In this document: positions 24,209-34,439 of the stretch, piece by piece
Layout: each line of letters opens with the position of its first letter
Position numbering within the stretch: the stretch's first letter is position 1
Assembly (NCBI GenBank): GCA_022497155.1
Contig: MU385743.1
Location: 372,001 to 436,000, forward strand
Direction of reading: 5' to 3'
Source: Whalleya microplaca
Lineage: Eukaryota > Ascomycota > Sordariomycetes > Xylariales > Xylariaceae
DNA length: 64,000 bases
The notes under the pieces: generated by a model
The model's input: only the letters and a program-made list of their open reading frames with translations
Databases searched by the model: none
What the model was told of the DNA's origin: nothing
Position numbers and translations under genes: made by a program

Positions 24209-25477
24209 ATGCCACTGAAGATTATCATCTGCGGTGCCGGCATCGGAGGCCTGTCAGCTGCGGGATTTCTCCGGGCTAAGCACGACGTTACCGTCCTCGA
24301 ACGAGGAGAACTAGACTTCTCGATAAACGACTATGGTCTATCTGTCATCTCCAATGCTTTCGGCCTCTTGAAAAAGGCCGGTGTCAAGTCGGAAAACCTT
24401 GACACGGTTGTCATGACACATGTCTGGCAGAGAGGACCAAATAACGAAGAGATGAGGACTGCTGTCTTCGACACAAGGACGAGATTTGGGGGCCCTCCCT
24501 CGATCTTGGCCAAACGTGCCAAGCTGCAAAAAGAGTTGCTGAGATTTGCAACTGATCCCGAGTTTTCCGGAGCACCCGCATGTATTATCCGGAATGCTAA
24601 GGTAACCCGAGTAGACCCTCTTAGTGGCAAAGTTTGGACGGAAGACGGCCGGGTCTTTGAAGGCGACCTGATAGTCGGGGCAGATGGTATTCATTCAGTC
24701 GTTCGCAGTGCTGTTCTCGGAGAAGACATCACATCCTCCATCAGGACCCACGATACCCTGACCTTCATGGCGCAGATATCTGTCGAAGATCTTCGGTCTG
24801 ACCCTAGCTTTGTTTACTTAGCTGATCCCACGACCCAAGCCGGGCTTTGCAGCATACATGCGAAGTCAGGTCCGCAGGTGAACAAGCGTATTCTCATCTA
24901 TCACACTTCGGCCCGTGAGCTACAGGTCGTCGGGTACGCTTCCGAGAAAGAGTTTGCCGAGAAATTCGACTCTGCCAAAACGGCCATCATCAGAGATGTT
25001 CCGGTATCGAGAGTGATTGAGGAGTTTGCCCCTGAATTTGCAGAAGGTTTTGTCAACCTTTTCCGACATAGTCAGATTGACGCGTGGAGAATTCGCGATA
25101 TAGTACCCCTGAAGACCTGGGTTTCTGGCAAGACTTTGCTGATAGGGGACGCTGCTCACGCGGTCACACCACAAGCTGGCCAAGGATGCAATGTCACAAT
25201 CGAGGATGCGGAGGCACTGGGGTATCTTCTACAAAACGTCGATACCCCAGATGCCATTCCAGCTGTTTTCGATAAGTTTGTCTCGTTGCGCAAAGACCGG
25301 GTGGCTTTCGTCTTACGTCGTTCACGCGAACTGGGGAACATACAGACAGAGGAAGACAAGACCAAAGAACCTATTACGAATGAAGAATTTGCGAGGACCA
25401 TTTATACTTACCAAGGGGCTGAAAAAGCACTAAATGGGTCGAAGGCCCCGGTTATGGGGCATCCAGGAAAAGCATAA
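24209..25477 (+). CDS. FAD-dependent monooxygenase (salicylate hydroxylase / UbiH-like, class A)
   Basis: Intronless, 422 residues from the ATG at 24209, which places the Rossmann strand at the very N-terminus; an upstream in-frame ATG at 24134 would add 25 His/Ser-rich residues. Group A flavin monooxygenase motifs are all present: GxGxxG as IICGAGIGGLSAAG (FAD AMP site), DG motif VGADGIHSVVR, and GD motif LIGDAAHAVTPQAGQG. Such enzymes hydroxylate aromatic or enolic carbons using NAD(P)H and O2. The C-terminus has no membrane anchor. A class I methyltransferase lies about 1.2 kb downstream on the opposite strand, so the two could act together, but there is no core synthase beside them. The substrate cannot be inferred. 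Confidence 0.9.
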   Translation: MPLKIIICGAGIGGLSAAGFLRAKHDVTVLERGELDFSINDYGLSVISNAFGLLKKAGVKSENLDTVVMTHVWQRGPNNEEMRTAVFDTRTRFGGPPSILAKRAKLQKELLRFATDPEFSGAPACIIRNAKVTRVDPLSGKVWTEDGRVFEGDLIVGADGIHSVVRSAVLGEDITSSIRTHDTLTFMAQISVEDLRSDPSFVYLADPTTQAGLCSIHAKSGPQVNKRILIYHTSARELQVVGYASEKEFAEKFDSAKTAIIRDVPVSRVIEEFAPEFAEGFVNLFRHSQIDAWRIRDIVPLKTWVSGKTLLIGDAAHAVTPQAGQGCNVTIEDAEALGYLLQNVDTPDAIPAVFDKFVSLRKDRVAFVLRRSRELGNIQTEEDKTKEPITNEEFARTIYTYQGAEKALNGSKAPVMGHPGKA

Positions 25478-26660
25478 GGTGAGAAGGTCGCTCCTCCTCG
25501 ACCTTAGGTCAAGGTTCTTGATGGTTTATGTCACAGCCTCAGGGCTCCAGGTTGTTATTCAGGTCTACAGGGCTTCATATAGGGGCTCGTTTAGATTAAA
25601 TCTTTATCACCACCTTTTACAAAACCGTGTTTGTCAACCAGAAACTTTCTGGTCGGTGGCTAAAGTAAAACAGGTAAGTAAAACAATGCTGCTTCTATCT
25701 CCCTCAATCGCCTTAATAAAGTAGTGTGCATCTCTATAGGTGAGTATTGTTCGCAGGTAGGCACTCTCCATTCGCAAAGGTTCGAGTGTAGGAGACAGTA
25801 TTTTCGCCTCTAACAGAGCTCAGTGCCTACCACTGTATGAAACTGTACGCATCATGATTAGGTCTTGAGACCTAGTTTGTGTGTCACTGTCACATAGTAT
25901 ATAAGATACTATTACTGACTTGGTAACGGCGGCGTCACCTTCAGGCCAAATAGTTGCTTTATATAACGTTCCAGCTTATCATCCTTATGATACATGGTGC
26001 ATGTAGGTCACCTCCCACACACAACCTCTGGCTTATTAGCTTACCATCACAGATAGACATACACATAGCAAATAGCTTTGTTCCAGAGAAATATAGGCCT
26101 TTTAGCCACTCTTCTTCACACCCAGCCCGAACCTCCTGTGACGTGTCCCCTTGTCTCAGTATAGTGCATCTTCTGGCGTACTTCGTGCCGGTATGTTTTA
26201 ATTAGTAGGGTTACACTCGATACATTGGACTCTGTAAGCTTGCTAGTAGTAAATGAGCTAATGAAGTGAGAACCAATAACGCTGTGAGGAATCGAACCTA
26301 ACTCGCTCTCTATACTCAGCCACAGCTAGCAGTGTTTTCCGGGGTTGTGCGGGGGGTCTCAGGTGGTTTGCGGGGCCAAAAACCAGCAGATTTCCTCCTG
26401 TGCAGCCCTATGATATGCGAACACGCCACCGCCCAGGTGCAAATTACAGTAACACAACACATGCAGCCAAGCCAGATCTAATGATTAATAAACATAACGA
26501 CATGTGACAGGAATGGATGTGTTCATCTCGACATTAAAAAACATTGTCACAGAACAGCAAGACAACTGGCCGACCTGGATTCTGAGAAACTGACCTCGAA
26601 CTATGCCTGCTCGACACTGATTTCCAATCTCCCCGGCGGGTACGGAGTAGTAACAATTTC
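25478..26660. other. intergenic between monooxygenase and methyltransferase; no gene seen
   Basis: The two genes converge here. Apart from the 54-bp-type repeat at about 26258-26320 I see no structure. Frames are short and stop-rich. Confidence 0.5.
26258..26320 (-). repeat. copy of a small repeat with a tRNA B-box-like core
   Basis: It aligns with the reverse complement of 38269-38323: GAGCTAATGAAGTGA, then ACCAATA, then GGAATCGAACCTAACTCGCT. It carries a roughly 9-base insertion relative to that copy. On the minus strand it reads GGTTCGATTCC, a perfect Pol III B-box core. Confidence 0.6.
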
Positions 26661-27613
26661 TTACACTGACGCCTTTCGAGCACACACCACATGAATGTTG
26701 TACTTAAAATAGCACCCCGATGTTATCTCATCGTGAACTGCCTTCTCCAAGTTTTCCAAGCTGTCGCCAAACATGGATTCTGATGCTCCTCTCTCAATCG
26801 ATACACGCGCCCAAGTAAAGATAAGATTCATGATGCTTTGAGTTAACCTCGCTCGCGTCTCGGGTACTTTGTCGGAACTTGACACATCGCTAACTACGGA
26901 CGTGAGGCCGGCAGCTCGCATGTGGTCTGGGAGCGTATTCCATCCATAGCTGATCCGCTCTCGGAGCACAGCACGGAAAGCATCTCCCATACGTCTCGTA
27001 TTCTCAACGCTCGCACCCGGCGTATCCGTCTGCCATTCGGCATTTAAGAAATTACATTCCTCCCACTGAAGGAACCCGCCGGGCTTGAGTAGGCGGGCGA
27101 GATTGACGACAGCAGGCTCCCAGTCTCCCGGGAGCATAGCCGCGACTAGCATGCGTGCGTGGACCAAGTCGTATTTCCCATACATATGTTCGGGAAAAGG
27201 TTGCTTCATGTCTAGCTCCGCGAGGGAAACATTTGACGGAAGTGAACTCTGGGGCGGAAAGAGAGCTGAAGATATATCAAAGCCCTCGAGATTCGCGTCC
27301 GGATATGTTGGCTGAAGACGCAGTAGGAACCTGGCAGTTCCAGTTCCAATATCAGCAATACGCGGAGCAGATGGGAGGGCAACGGAGGGATGTAAAATAT
27401 ATCCGATGTTCCTGTCTTGGTCGTTAGAGTATGACCAAAGCCTCAAAGGTCCAAGGCGGGACAATATACTCTGTCATCAGATCGAACTGGTCATTGAGCC
27501 TGCCAGGAAACATAATTAAGTAAATGAAGAATGCTCCTATTACTACGGAAGGATGCAAACCTCTGGACCTCACTCGGGAGGCGGGTCATATGGTCCGTAT
27601 ACACGTCCTTCAT
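26661..27613 (-). CDS. class I SAM-dependent methyltransferase, 277 aa
   Basis: Three minus-strand exons: 27613-27561, 27499-27470 and 27411-26661. Intron 1 has donor GTTTGC and acceptor GGCAG. Intron 2 has donor GTATAT, a CTCTAAC branch and acceptor GACAG. Splicing joins ...FDLMTE to NIGYILHP. Motif I is RIADIGTGTARFLLRLQ (the usual third Gly is Ala), followed by the acidic strand end LEGFDIS and a motif II/III region YDLVHARMLVAAM, then LLKPGGFLQWEE. This matches fungal small-molecule methyltransferases of the LaeA/UMTA-like type. The methyl acceptor is unknown. It converges with the flavin monooxygenase gene. Confidence 0.88.
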
Positions 27614-28908
27614 TGTGGTTGATTACCAGGTGATGAGAGTAGCGGTAGTTGTTAGATGGGAATGAAGCATAGCTAGGTTAGAAACATCCACCTATAAAGT
27701 CTTGGGGCAGGTTTATAGATATTGTAGATGCGAGGGGTGCTCTTTATGGTATACCGTAGTAGCTAGCCCCCTAGATGGACTCCGCAATCCTTTTTGTAGC
27801 AATACGCCAACGGGCTATTCCGTGACTACAGGGATAGTTATGTGACCGGCTCTGCAAGCGGTTCTCACGGCGAGCCAGCAGATCTTATGGCTAACTGCTA
27901 CCAGTATAAGCTCCGGTACAAGCCGATTAATAATCAAAGTGAAAGCATTCCCATCAGGACCGCCTCCTAAAGTATTCGATCCACACTAAGCTCTACCAGG
28001 CACTCATAGAACTCGCACTAACAATTAAGTTTGAACAAAGATATTAGGTCTAAACCTTCCCTAGTATAATATATATATAGAAGTATACCTAGATATGTAT
28101 GTACCTATGATATACAAAAGAGGCTACATAGGTAGGCAGCTACATTGAAGAGGTAGAATATATCTTTACTACTGATATATAACCAAAGTTATAAGTTACT
28201 CCATGCTATTTCACTCGTGGAGTTACATGTAGGAGTCACTCTATTCCATTCTACTCCACTAGACTCTCGCTCCTGACTAGTCTCAATTCATTTGGGGTTT
28301 TTGTAAATGGAGACAATAGAAATAAAGAGACTTGATTGTGGAGTAGTAGGTCTACTAGTAGTAGTTGTCAGTAAAATTGGGGATGTTGTCAATAGGAGGC
28401 TCATATGCGCTTTGCCTATACCTGTGGTTAATATACGTCATATATATACGTCAATACGACTTATATCTACAGCTAATACATGTACTGCTTAATCTACGTC
28501 CATTTGAATATGTAGCTACTCACTCCATATAACCCCTCAGTGGATCCATTCCATTTGACTCTATCGTGGAGTGAGATCCACCCACTCCATCCGAAGCGTT
28601 GGTGGAGCGAGTGGAGTGACTTCCAACCTTTAACACGATAGGTAATTAGGAACGATTTTACTTTGCTGATCTCATCAGAACGATATTAATCCTCTTTTGA
28701 ACCTGGAGGCAGACGCTGTGGTTGACATGAGCTTGTGGATTGAGAATACCATCTATCGCATGTTTCGATAGCACTGCCAATGGGACTACGACACCCTGCC
28801 AGGTAGTCTATCATAGTTGCTTGAGTTTTAGCTAATCTAGGGCTTGATCGTCTCAAATAAGTACGATATATCATCGACGGCCAATCTAATTATTCCAAAA
28901 TGCTGATG
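27614..28908. other. intergenic; contains an ACTCC/GGAGT-rich repeat zone
   Basis: No gene recognised. The left part is AT-rich; the right part, 28195-28625, holds repeated ACTCCA/TGGAGT words (listed separately). Confidence 0.5.
28195..28625. repeat. cluster of short ACTCC / GGAGT words in both orientations
   Basis: ACTCC or GGAGT occurs many times in both orientations, in forms such as TTACTCCATG, GTGGAGTTAC, CTACTCCACT, CACTCCATCC and GGAGCGAGTGGAGTGAC. The words can pair with each other into hairpins. They do not form a regular tandem unit. It may be a decayed mobile element or a scrambled simple repeat. Confidence 0.5.
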
Positions 28909-30051
28909 TCAAATGCCCCGTCTAGATCCTCTTCTATCTCTTTGGCCACCGACCTGTAGAACCTTGCGACAAGAAGCGCATGCAATCCTCTTGCACTGGG
29001 GGCATTGCAAAGCGAATCGAGTTGTCCTCGTCGAGCAGTTCGAACAGGTATGAGGGCCGTCGACCTTTTTCCACCAGCCCCTATGGGTGCAGGATGCTGC
29101 CTCCTCTCTTTCTCTTTCTCTTTCTCTCTGAGCACGTCGGAGCTCTTCATAAAGCCGGGCGGCCGCTTCTTCTTGTTCCCGTCTCCATAGTTCCTCCCAC
29201 TCGGCTGCCCTCCTCGCCGCCTCGGCTTCTTCTTCCTTGCGACGGGCCCTCTCCCGTCTTGCATGTTCTTCCTGCTGCCGCTGCGCTTCTCTTCGTCGTG
29301 CCGCTGCCTGTTCTTCTCTCCACTTATTTATCTCGAGCGTTATCTTAGTAATCTCGGCTTGGGTGGTCTGTAGGGTAGCCTCGAGCAGTGTGACCTTAGC
29401 TCTCTGCCTTTCCAACTCCTTATCCTTGATTCGTCTCGCTGCAAGTCTATCTAGAGCACGGCGGTCCCGTTCTCTCGTCCTCTCTTCGCGCTGTTTTTGC
29501 GACCCCGGGATCATGGACGTAAAATATCCCCACCAAGTGGACTCTTCTGCGACGTCTCTCTTCTCTTCTTCGTCTAATTTCTTGATCACTTCTAGGATCC
29601 GGTTAAGGCTTCGCCTTGCCTCGAAAACGTCTGCTTCTTTTCTTCTCCTGACATTGTGCAAATGGTCACGTTTGGACTCTCTTTCACGAATTTCCTGCTC
29701 CGATAAATTGTTGTTTGCTGTGCTGGCGTATCTATGATAGTATGATCCGGCGGCCGGACCATTGCTGGTAAAAGTGGGCGGAAATTGAAGGTCGTATGCC
29801 TTTCGTCGAGCGGGATCGCATAAGGTTGAATATGCCGACTCGAGCTGTCTCACAATTAGTCGACCGTACAGTTGGAGTGCAGAATATTATACCAGCTGGA
29901 ACTCGGCTGTTGCAGTCGGGTTTCCCGGGTTTTTATCCGGATGCTTGATTCTTGCCAGCCTTCTCCAAGCAGCCTTCAGGGCATCGGCATCTGCCGTCCT
30001 GGCGACCCCTAGAACCGCATAATAATCGTCTATTATGACTGAAGGAGCCAT
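28909..30051 (-). CDS. J-domain (DnaJ/HSP40) protein with long coiled coil and C-terminal zinc motif
   Basis: Two minus-strand exons, 30051-29893 and 29844-28909, encode 364 residues. The intron has donor GTATAA and a CTAATT branch, and is phase 0. The N-terminal J domain includes [13 protein letters not shown], the HPD tripeptide in RIKHPDKNP, and AEFQL joined to [21 protein letters not shown] stimulates Hsp70 ATPase. Residues of about 95-290 are a highly charged Arg/Glu/Ala-rich coiled coil, with an [12 protein letters not shown] run encoded by a CT-rich tract. The C-terminus has paired Cys motifs ([18 protein letters not shown] and CASCRK), a zinc ribbon-like element seen in fungal J proteins of this shape. 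No signal peptide is present. It is probably a cytosolic or nuclear cochaperone; the client is unknown. Confidence 0.88.
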
Positions 30052-30285
30052 GGTTCGCGGTCATCTCAGCGCCACGGTGCTCGTGATGACATACGATTAT
30101 CTAAGTACACCGAGAAGTATGGAATCAACCTTGAAGATTGAGAATTGAATGCCAAAAGAACACATCTTTGCCTGCCGGCAGCCTGCAGCACTTGGAGATG
30201 TGGTAACGTGAGCTTATTGGTGAAAAAAAAGCCCAATGTTACAAGTCAACAACCCGGTGTGAGACCAATCCCCAATCGCCATCCT

Positions 30286-30681
30286 TTAATTGTTGGCACA
30301 ACAGCCTGCGGTCGTTGCTTTGACGATTTGGCCTGAACTTGTTCCCTTTCGCCCCTGTTTACGCTCTCGGAACATGATGCGAGCCCATATATGGGGCCGC
30401 GATGAACCGCTCGGCATCGGATATCGCTTTGCTAAGGAGCCATCGTCCGGTAGTCCAAATTCGTAATTCATGATCAAATGCGCTAGCGTGACCTTCGGCG
30501 TGTTCTCCGCAAAAGCTCGGCCCGGACAGGCTTGCGGGCCGTCTCCCCAGCCGGGGGTATCGGACCCTAGACATCTGAACTGGTGCCGTTGCTCGCGACC
30601 TAGAAATTGCCGGGGCTTGTAGAAGCGCGTTGGGTCGAACTCTTCCGGATTGACTGATTTGCTGGACCCAAAGCTGCTCAA
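30286..30681 (-). pseudogene. cytochrome P450, C-terminal remnant
   Basis: Only the last exon-like part of a P450 survives, about 100 recognisable residues. It has the segment before the haem loop (NPEEFDPTRFYKPR), the haem-binding loop GWGDGPQACPGRAFA with the axial Cys, and the C-terminal helix and tail up to ARIMFRERK. This fits the fungal P450 group whose haem loop reads PGWGxGxxACPGRFFA. Upstream on the minus strand I find no ExxR, I-helix or other P450 block before the SDR fragment at 31.3 kb, so most of the gene is gone. The start shown is only the edge of the open frame. Confidence 0.75.
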
Positions 30682-31328
30682 TTGGAATCAGCGGCTTCGC
30701 TGGCCTGTGGGTTGTTTTGCTTGATGTGGCTTGGGAATTTGCTAGACCTCGAGCATCAGTGGAAGTTGGAAGTTGGATGTTGGAGGGTGGCCATCTGAGG
30801 GCTCACTGAAGAGCCAACCAACAGGTTGCATAAATCCGACTGAGCCCTTGTACTGTATCCATCCCCAATTGGTGTTACACGAAATAGTGACTACCATGCG
30901 TATTTCTCATAATCGCTTAATGTCAATACGTTTAGTTTACATCCCCTAATCAATTCATGGTACTGTAGAAACCTATGTGTATCTAATGTAATTTTGAGTA
31001 AAAAGGAGACTTTTCTTAAGACACTGTATGACTTTAGAGAAAGTTGGCCTATGGCTTTGCTCTGCACTAACTGGGCTGCCGTGAGCGACTCTCGAATATT
31101 TGATACTTCCTATGCCTTGGTCCAACCTGTATTCAGACCCAATATTCAGGTGTCCTAAATAGATATGCCATATCAGGTCCCTGCTGGGGGGTCTCAATAT
31201 GAGTTCTGGCTGTGCCACCTTATCGGGTAGGAGTGCGGTAGTGACCCCTTTACCACCAAGTGCTTTTCTCAGCCTCTCTAATTCCCCGTGCCTCTTATAT
31301 TACTCTAACAAATCCCATATCTCCCGCG
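30682..31328. other. spacer between two gene remnants; nothing readable
   Basis: It would be expected to hold the missing 5' part of the P450, but no P450 motif is present in any frame. Confidence 0.5.
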
Positions 31329-31562
31329 ATGCCGACTCTTCTACAGCACTTCCGGAATGCCAGGCACCCGCCTGCGGACCCTACGCACCTCTCCTTTCGA
31401 GGAAAGACCGTCCTGGTCACTGTAGCGAACTCGGGACTCGGCTACCACGCTGCAATTAAGTGCGCCGAGCTAGGCACGTCTAGACTGATTCTCGTGGTTC
31501 GATCGACGGAAAAGAAGGAGGCCGACAAGGCGTCAATTCTACTTTTTATAAATATTGAATGA
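31329..31562 (+). pseudogene. short-chain dehydrogenase, N-terminal remnant
   Basis: From the ATG at 31329 the frame encodes the first beta-alpha-beta unit of an SDR: HLSFRGKTVLVTVANSGLGYHAA. The NAD(P) motif TGxxxGxG is damaged, reading TVANSGLG, with the first Gly replaced by Val. The next strand, SRLILVVRS, follows. After KASIL the homology stops and the frame ends within six codons. No NAG, Ser-Tyr-Lys or C-terminal SDR blocks follow. It is a truncated, non-functional copy. Confidence 0.7.
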
Positions 31563-31903
31563 AACTCCCCCCATTTTTATATCAAGGAAGATATTCATGT
31601 CATATATATATATATCATCCACGAATCGTATTCAGGGTTAGCGTTTTAGGCAGACCTATAAATCGAGTTGAAATTGAAAACCAATCCTCTCTCATGTCAA
31701 AGAAGCAGAAGTCCACTGGCAAATCCTCTCATATCATTAACCCATTGCTTTTATCTCAGGATAGTCAAGTGTATTCAACCGTTTTATACAGTTACAAACC
31801 GAGATTCTAACCCAGTCACCCAGTTGCCAAGGATGCCCTACTCTATTTTTAGATATCCTACCATGTATGTACAACCAAGTACCTACCTAATATCCAACAT
31901 GTT
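31563..31903. other. spacer 3' of the MFS gene; no gene seen
   Basis: Probably includes the MFS 3' UTR. A short TA repeat lies near 31600-31613. Confidence 0.5.
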
Positions 31904-33357
31904 TTACAATTCCTTCTTCTCCTCTGCAACCACCCCCTTTTGCCTCACGGACGCAGGCGGCGCTTTCAGCCCCGCGAACACCAGCAGCGTGACCCCCAGG
32001 ATGCCCAGCGCGCCCATGCCGTACGCCACCTCCCTCCCAGCCCACCAGTAGACGCTGGTGAACAGCACCGGGCCCAGCCCTCGCCCAAGCTGGCCGTAGC
32101 TGCGCAGAATACCTAACTTGCCGCCGCGCTCGTCCTCGCCCGCCTCGAAGCTGCTGAGCGTGTTGAGCCCGCTCACCACCGTGGCCGACGTGGCGGCCAG
32201 ACAGGTCGCGGCGGCGTACAGCGCGCGGACCGTCCCGATGCGCCCCAGCAGCGCGAACGCGGCCAGGCACGCGGCGACGCCGACGCGCACCGTCAGCAGC
32301 GGCGGCAGGCGGCGGGTGAGGCCGCCCTGGAGCAGGGAGGCCACGAGCCCCACGTACCCCAGCAGCCGCCCGTTGTCCGACGAGCTGTACTGGAACAGCT
32401 CGTACGTCATGAACGGCAGCGAGAACTCCATGCCCGAGAAGAAGAGCAGGAAGGCGAAGTGCACGAGGTTGAGGAGCGCGTGCGAGTTCGTGCGCACCAG
32501 CGCGGCTGCCTTCGGCTTCGCCGTAGCTGTGGCGGTCGCGGTCTTGGTCTTGGTCTTGTTGGTGGTCCCGTTCTGCTGCTCGGTTTGCTTCTTCCCCGCC
32601 GCCGTCATGCTGGGCAGCGTCTCGGGGAGCGCGAGGTACAGGTACACGGTCTCGGAGACGATGAGGAAGAGGGAGACGCCGGCGGCGGTGGCGAAGGGGT
32701 TCGCGGCGACGGAGGCGACGGAGCTGAGGTAGGCGCCGAGCGCGGGGCCGAAGGTGAAGGCGACGGAGAAGCAGGCGCCGATGAGCGCCATGGTGCGGCC
32801 GCGGCTGTGCTCGTCGGAGATGTCGGTCGCGATCGCGGTCGCGAGCTGCACGTTGCCCTCGGACAGCCCGCCGACGACGCGCGACGCCAGGAACGTCCGG
32901 AAGTCCACCGCCAGCACCCACAGCAGCACCGACACGATGTTGCCCGCCATGCTGGCCAGCAGCGCCGTCCGCCGCCCGTACTTGTCCGACAGGCGCCCGA
33001 TCACGGGCGACGCGATCGCCTGCAGCAGCGAGAACAGGCTGCCTAGGGCTCCGCCGAGCAGCACGATGTCGTATCGCGAGTCGATGGGCTTCGCGAACGC
33101 GGATTTGTAGGCATTGAGGCCGCTGAGGATCCGTGCGAGCAAGGTCGATTGCGACTCGGGACCGGCTTCGCTGTTTCGGTAGAACTCGAGGAGCTTGGGG
33201 AAGAGCGGTAGAATGAAGGTGAAGGATATCTGCCATGAATATTTAGTTTTTGTCTTGCCTGATTCGATTTGGTAATTCAGCATACCAGATCCAGGAGCAG
33301 TGACACAAAAATGACCTTGAGCACCCTCTTCCGAGTGCTTGGGTCAACAGCAGCCAT
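31904..33357 (-). CDS. MFS transporter (TetA/DHA1-like), 465 aa
   Basis: Two minus-strand exons, 33357-33286 and 33229-31904, are separated by a 56-bp phase-0 intron (donor GTATGC, acceptor GCAG). The first exon ends in the first transmembrane helix (KVIFVSLLLDL), which continues with ISFTFILPLFP. MFS motif A, RLSDKYGRR, lies after the second helix at about residue 105. Twelve hydrophobic segments can be counted, with a charged Lys/Thr-rich central loop (KTKTKTATATATAK) between the two halves. Family resemblance is to the TetA-like drug:H+ antiporter branch, often of unknown substrate in fungi. Third positions are strongly GC-biased. It neighbours gene remnants and a Zn2Cys6 regulator on the same strand. 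Confidence 0.88.
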
Positions 33358-34439
33358 GGTAGATTCGCAGTCAATAAATATCAAGTCGTGGAAAATGGAC
33401 CAGCCAGTCGATACGAGACGAGTGAAGGGAATGCGATGATTTATATACTATACAGCTTTTAAAACGAGTGGGCGATGTCAAGAGGAAGGGGGAAGAAAAG
33501 AGGTCACCAAGGACGAGGGTGCTTTGTATAATACAATATGAACTAGACTTGAGTTGAAGTTGACGTTGAATTTAGTAAGTATTATTTCGTCAAAAAAGAA
33601 GACGAGAAACGAAACGAAACGAAACACGGTGGACACGGTGGACACGGTGGACACAGACAAGGGGTCATGGAAACAGGGGTTACGTATCCGCCGGTGCCCG
33701 CCAACGAGCCCAACCCGCGTATTCCCAAGCTCCTGCAGGGGGTTGATGCGGCTACTAGTGGGACTGGACGGTGGGACTGGACGGTGGGACGATAAACCAG
33801 CGCCGATCTGTCACACGTTTCAATCCGGAGTACAGATTACAGCTACGAATCACCTATCACCGACTGCTATTTCAATTCAATTGAGTTCAGTTGTTCGTTC
33901 TATTTATCCCTTCGAGGCGCAGTTCGGCTAAAGACATTCTACGGACCAGAGCCAGCTTACCTGCAGTTCGCTACCTAGATTGAACACCTCTAAACTATAC
34001 ACGTATTCCTGAGAATGGTAAGTGATACATCTATTTTTCAGAATCAAGCTATCAAGGTATTTCGACTAGCTTGATTTGATATTGAAACATTGCCCCATTG
34101 TATCCCCTGTGCCATGGAGTTAAACATTACTTTAAGTAGCAGACTAGGTATAAGGCATCAGTAAATATATTGCGCACAAGAAAAACTCTGGTTAGGTGTA
34201 TACTAACCTTTGTAAGTGTAAGTGAGGATGTTGTGGATCATCCCTTTTGAGGTGAACTAATAAGTCAGCTAACCCCTGATCATCTTCAACCATCTCACGG
34301 ACCCTTGGCCATTGATATTTGGTCCTATGATAGGACGTCCAACGGTCCATTGGGATGTCTGTTCGCGACAACATTGCGTATGCTCACTACCGTTAACACC
34401 ACACTCCCGTTGTTAATCCCTTGTGAGCCCCTTACCACA
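33358..34439. other. intergenic with small tandem repeats; no gene seen
   Basis: The promoter of the MFS gene lies at the left end. A GAAAC unit repeats four times and a GGTGGACAC unit three times at about 33606-33655. A GGGACTGGACGGT unit is duplicated near 33761-33790. No supported coding region. Confidence 0.5.
33606..33655 (+). repeat. short tandem repeats (GAAAC)x4 and (GGTGGACAC)x3
   Basis: Two adjacent perfect microsatellite/minisatellite runs, read directly from the sequence. Confidence 0.85.

Noticed and set aside
31887..33236. 449-codon minus-strand frame overlapping the MFS transporter in another frame
   Set aside because: It is rich in Arg/His/Ala from GC-biased third positions and has no domain; the parallel frame encodes a proper 12-helix transporter.
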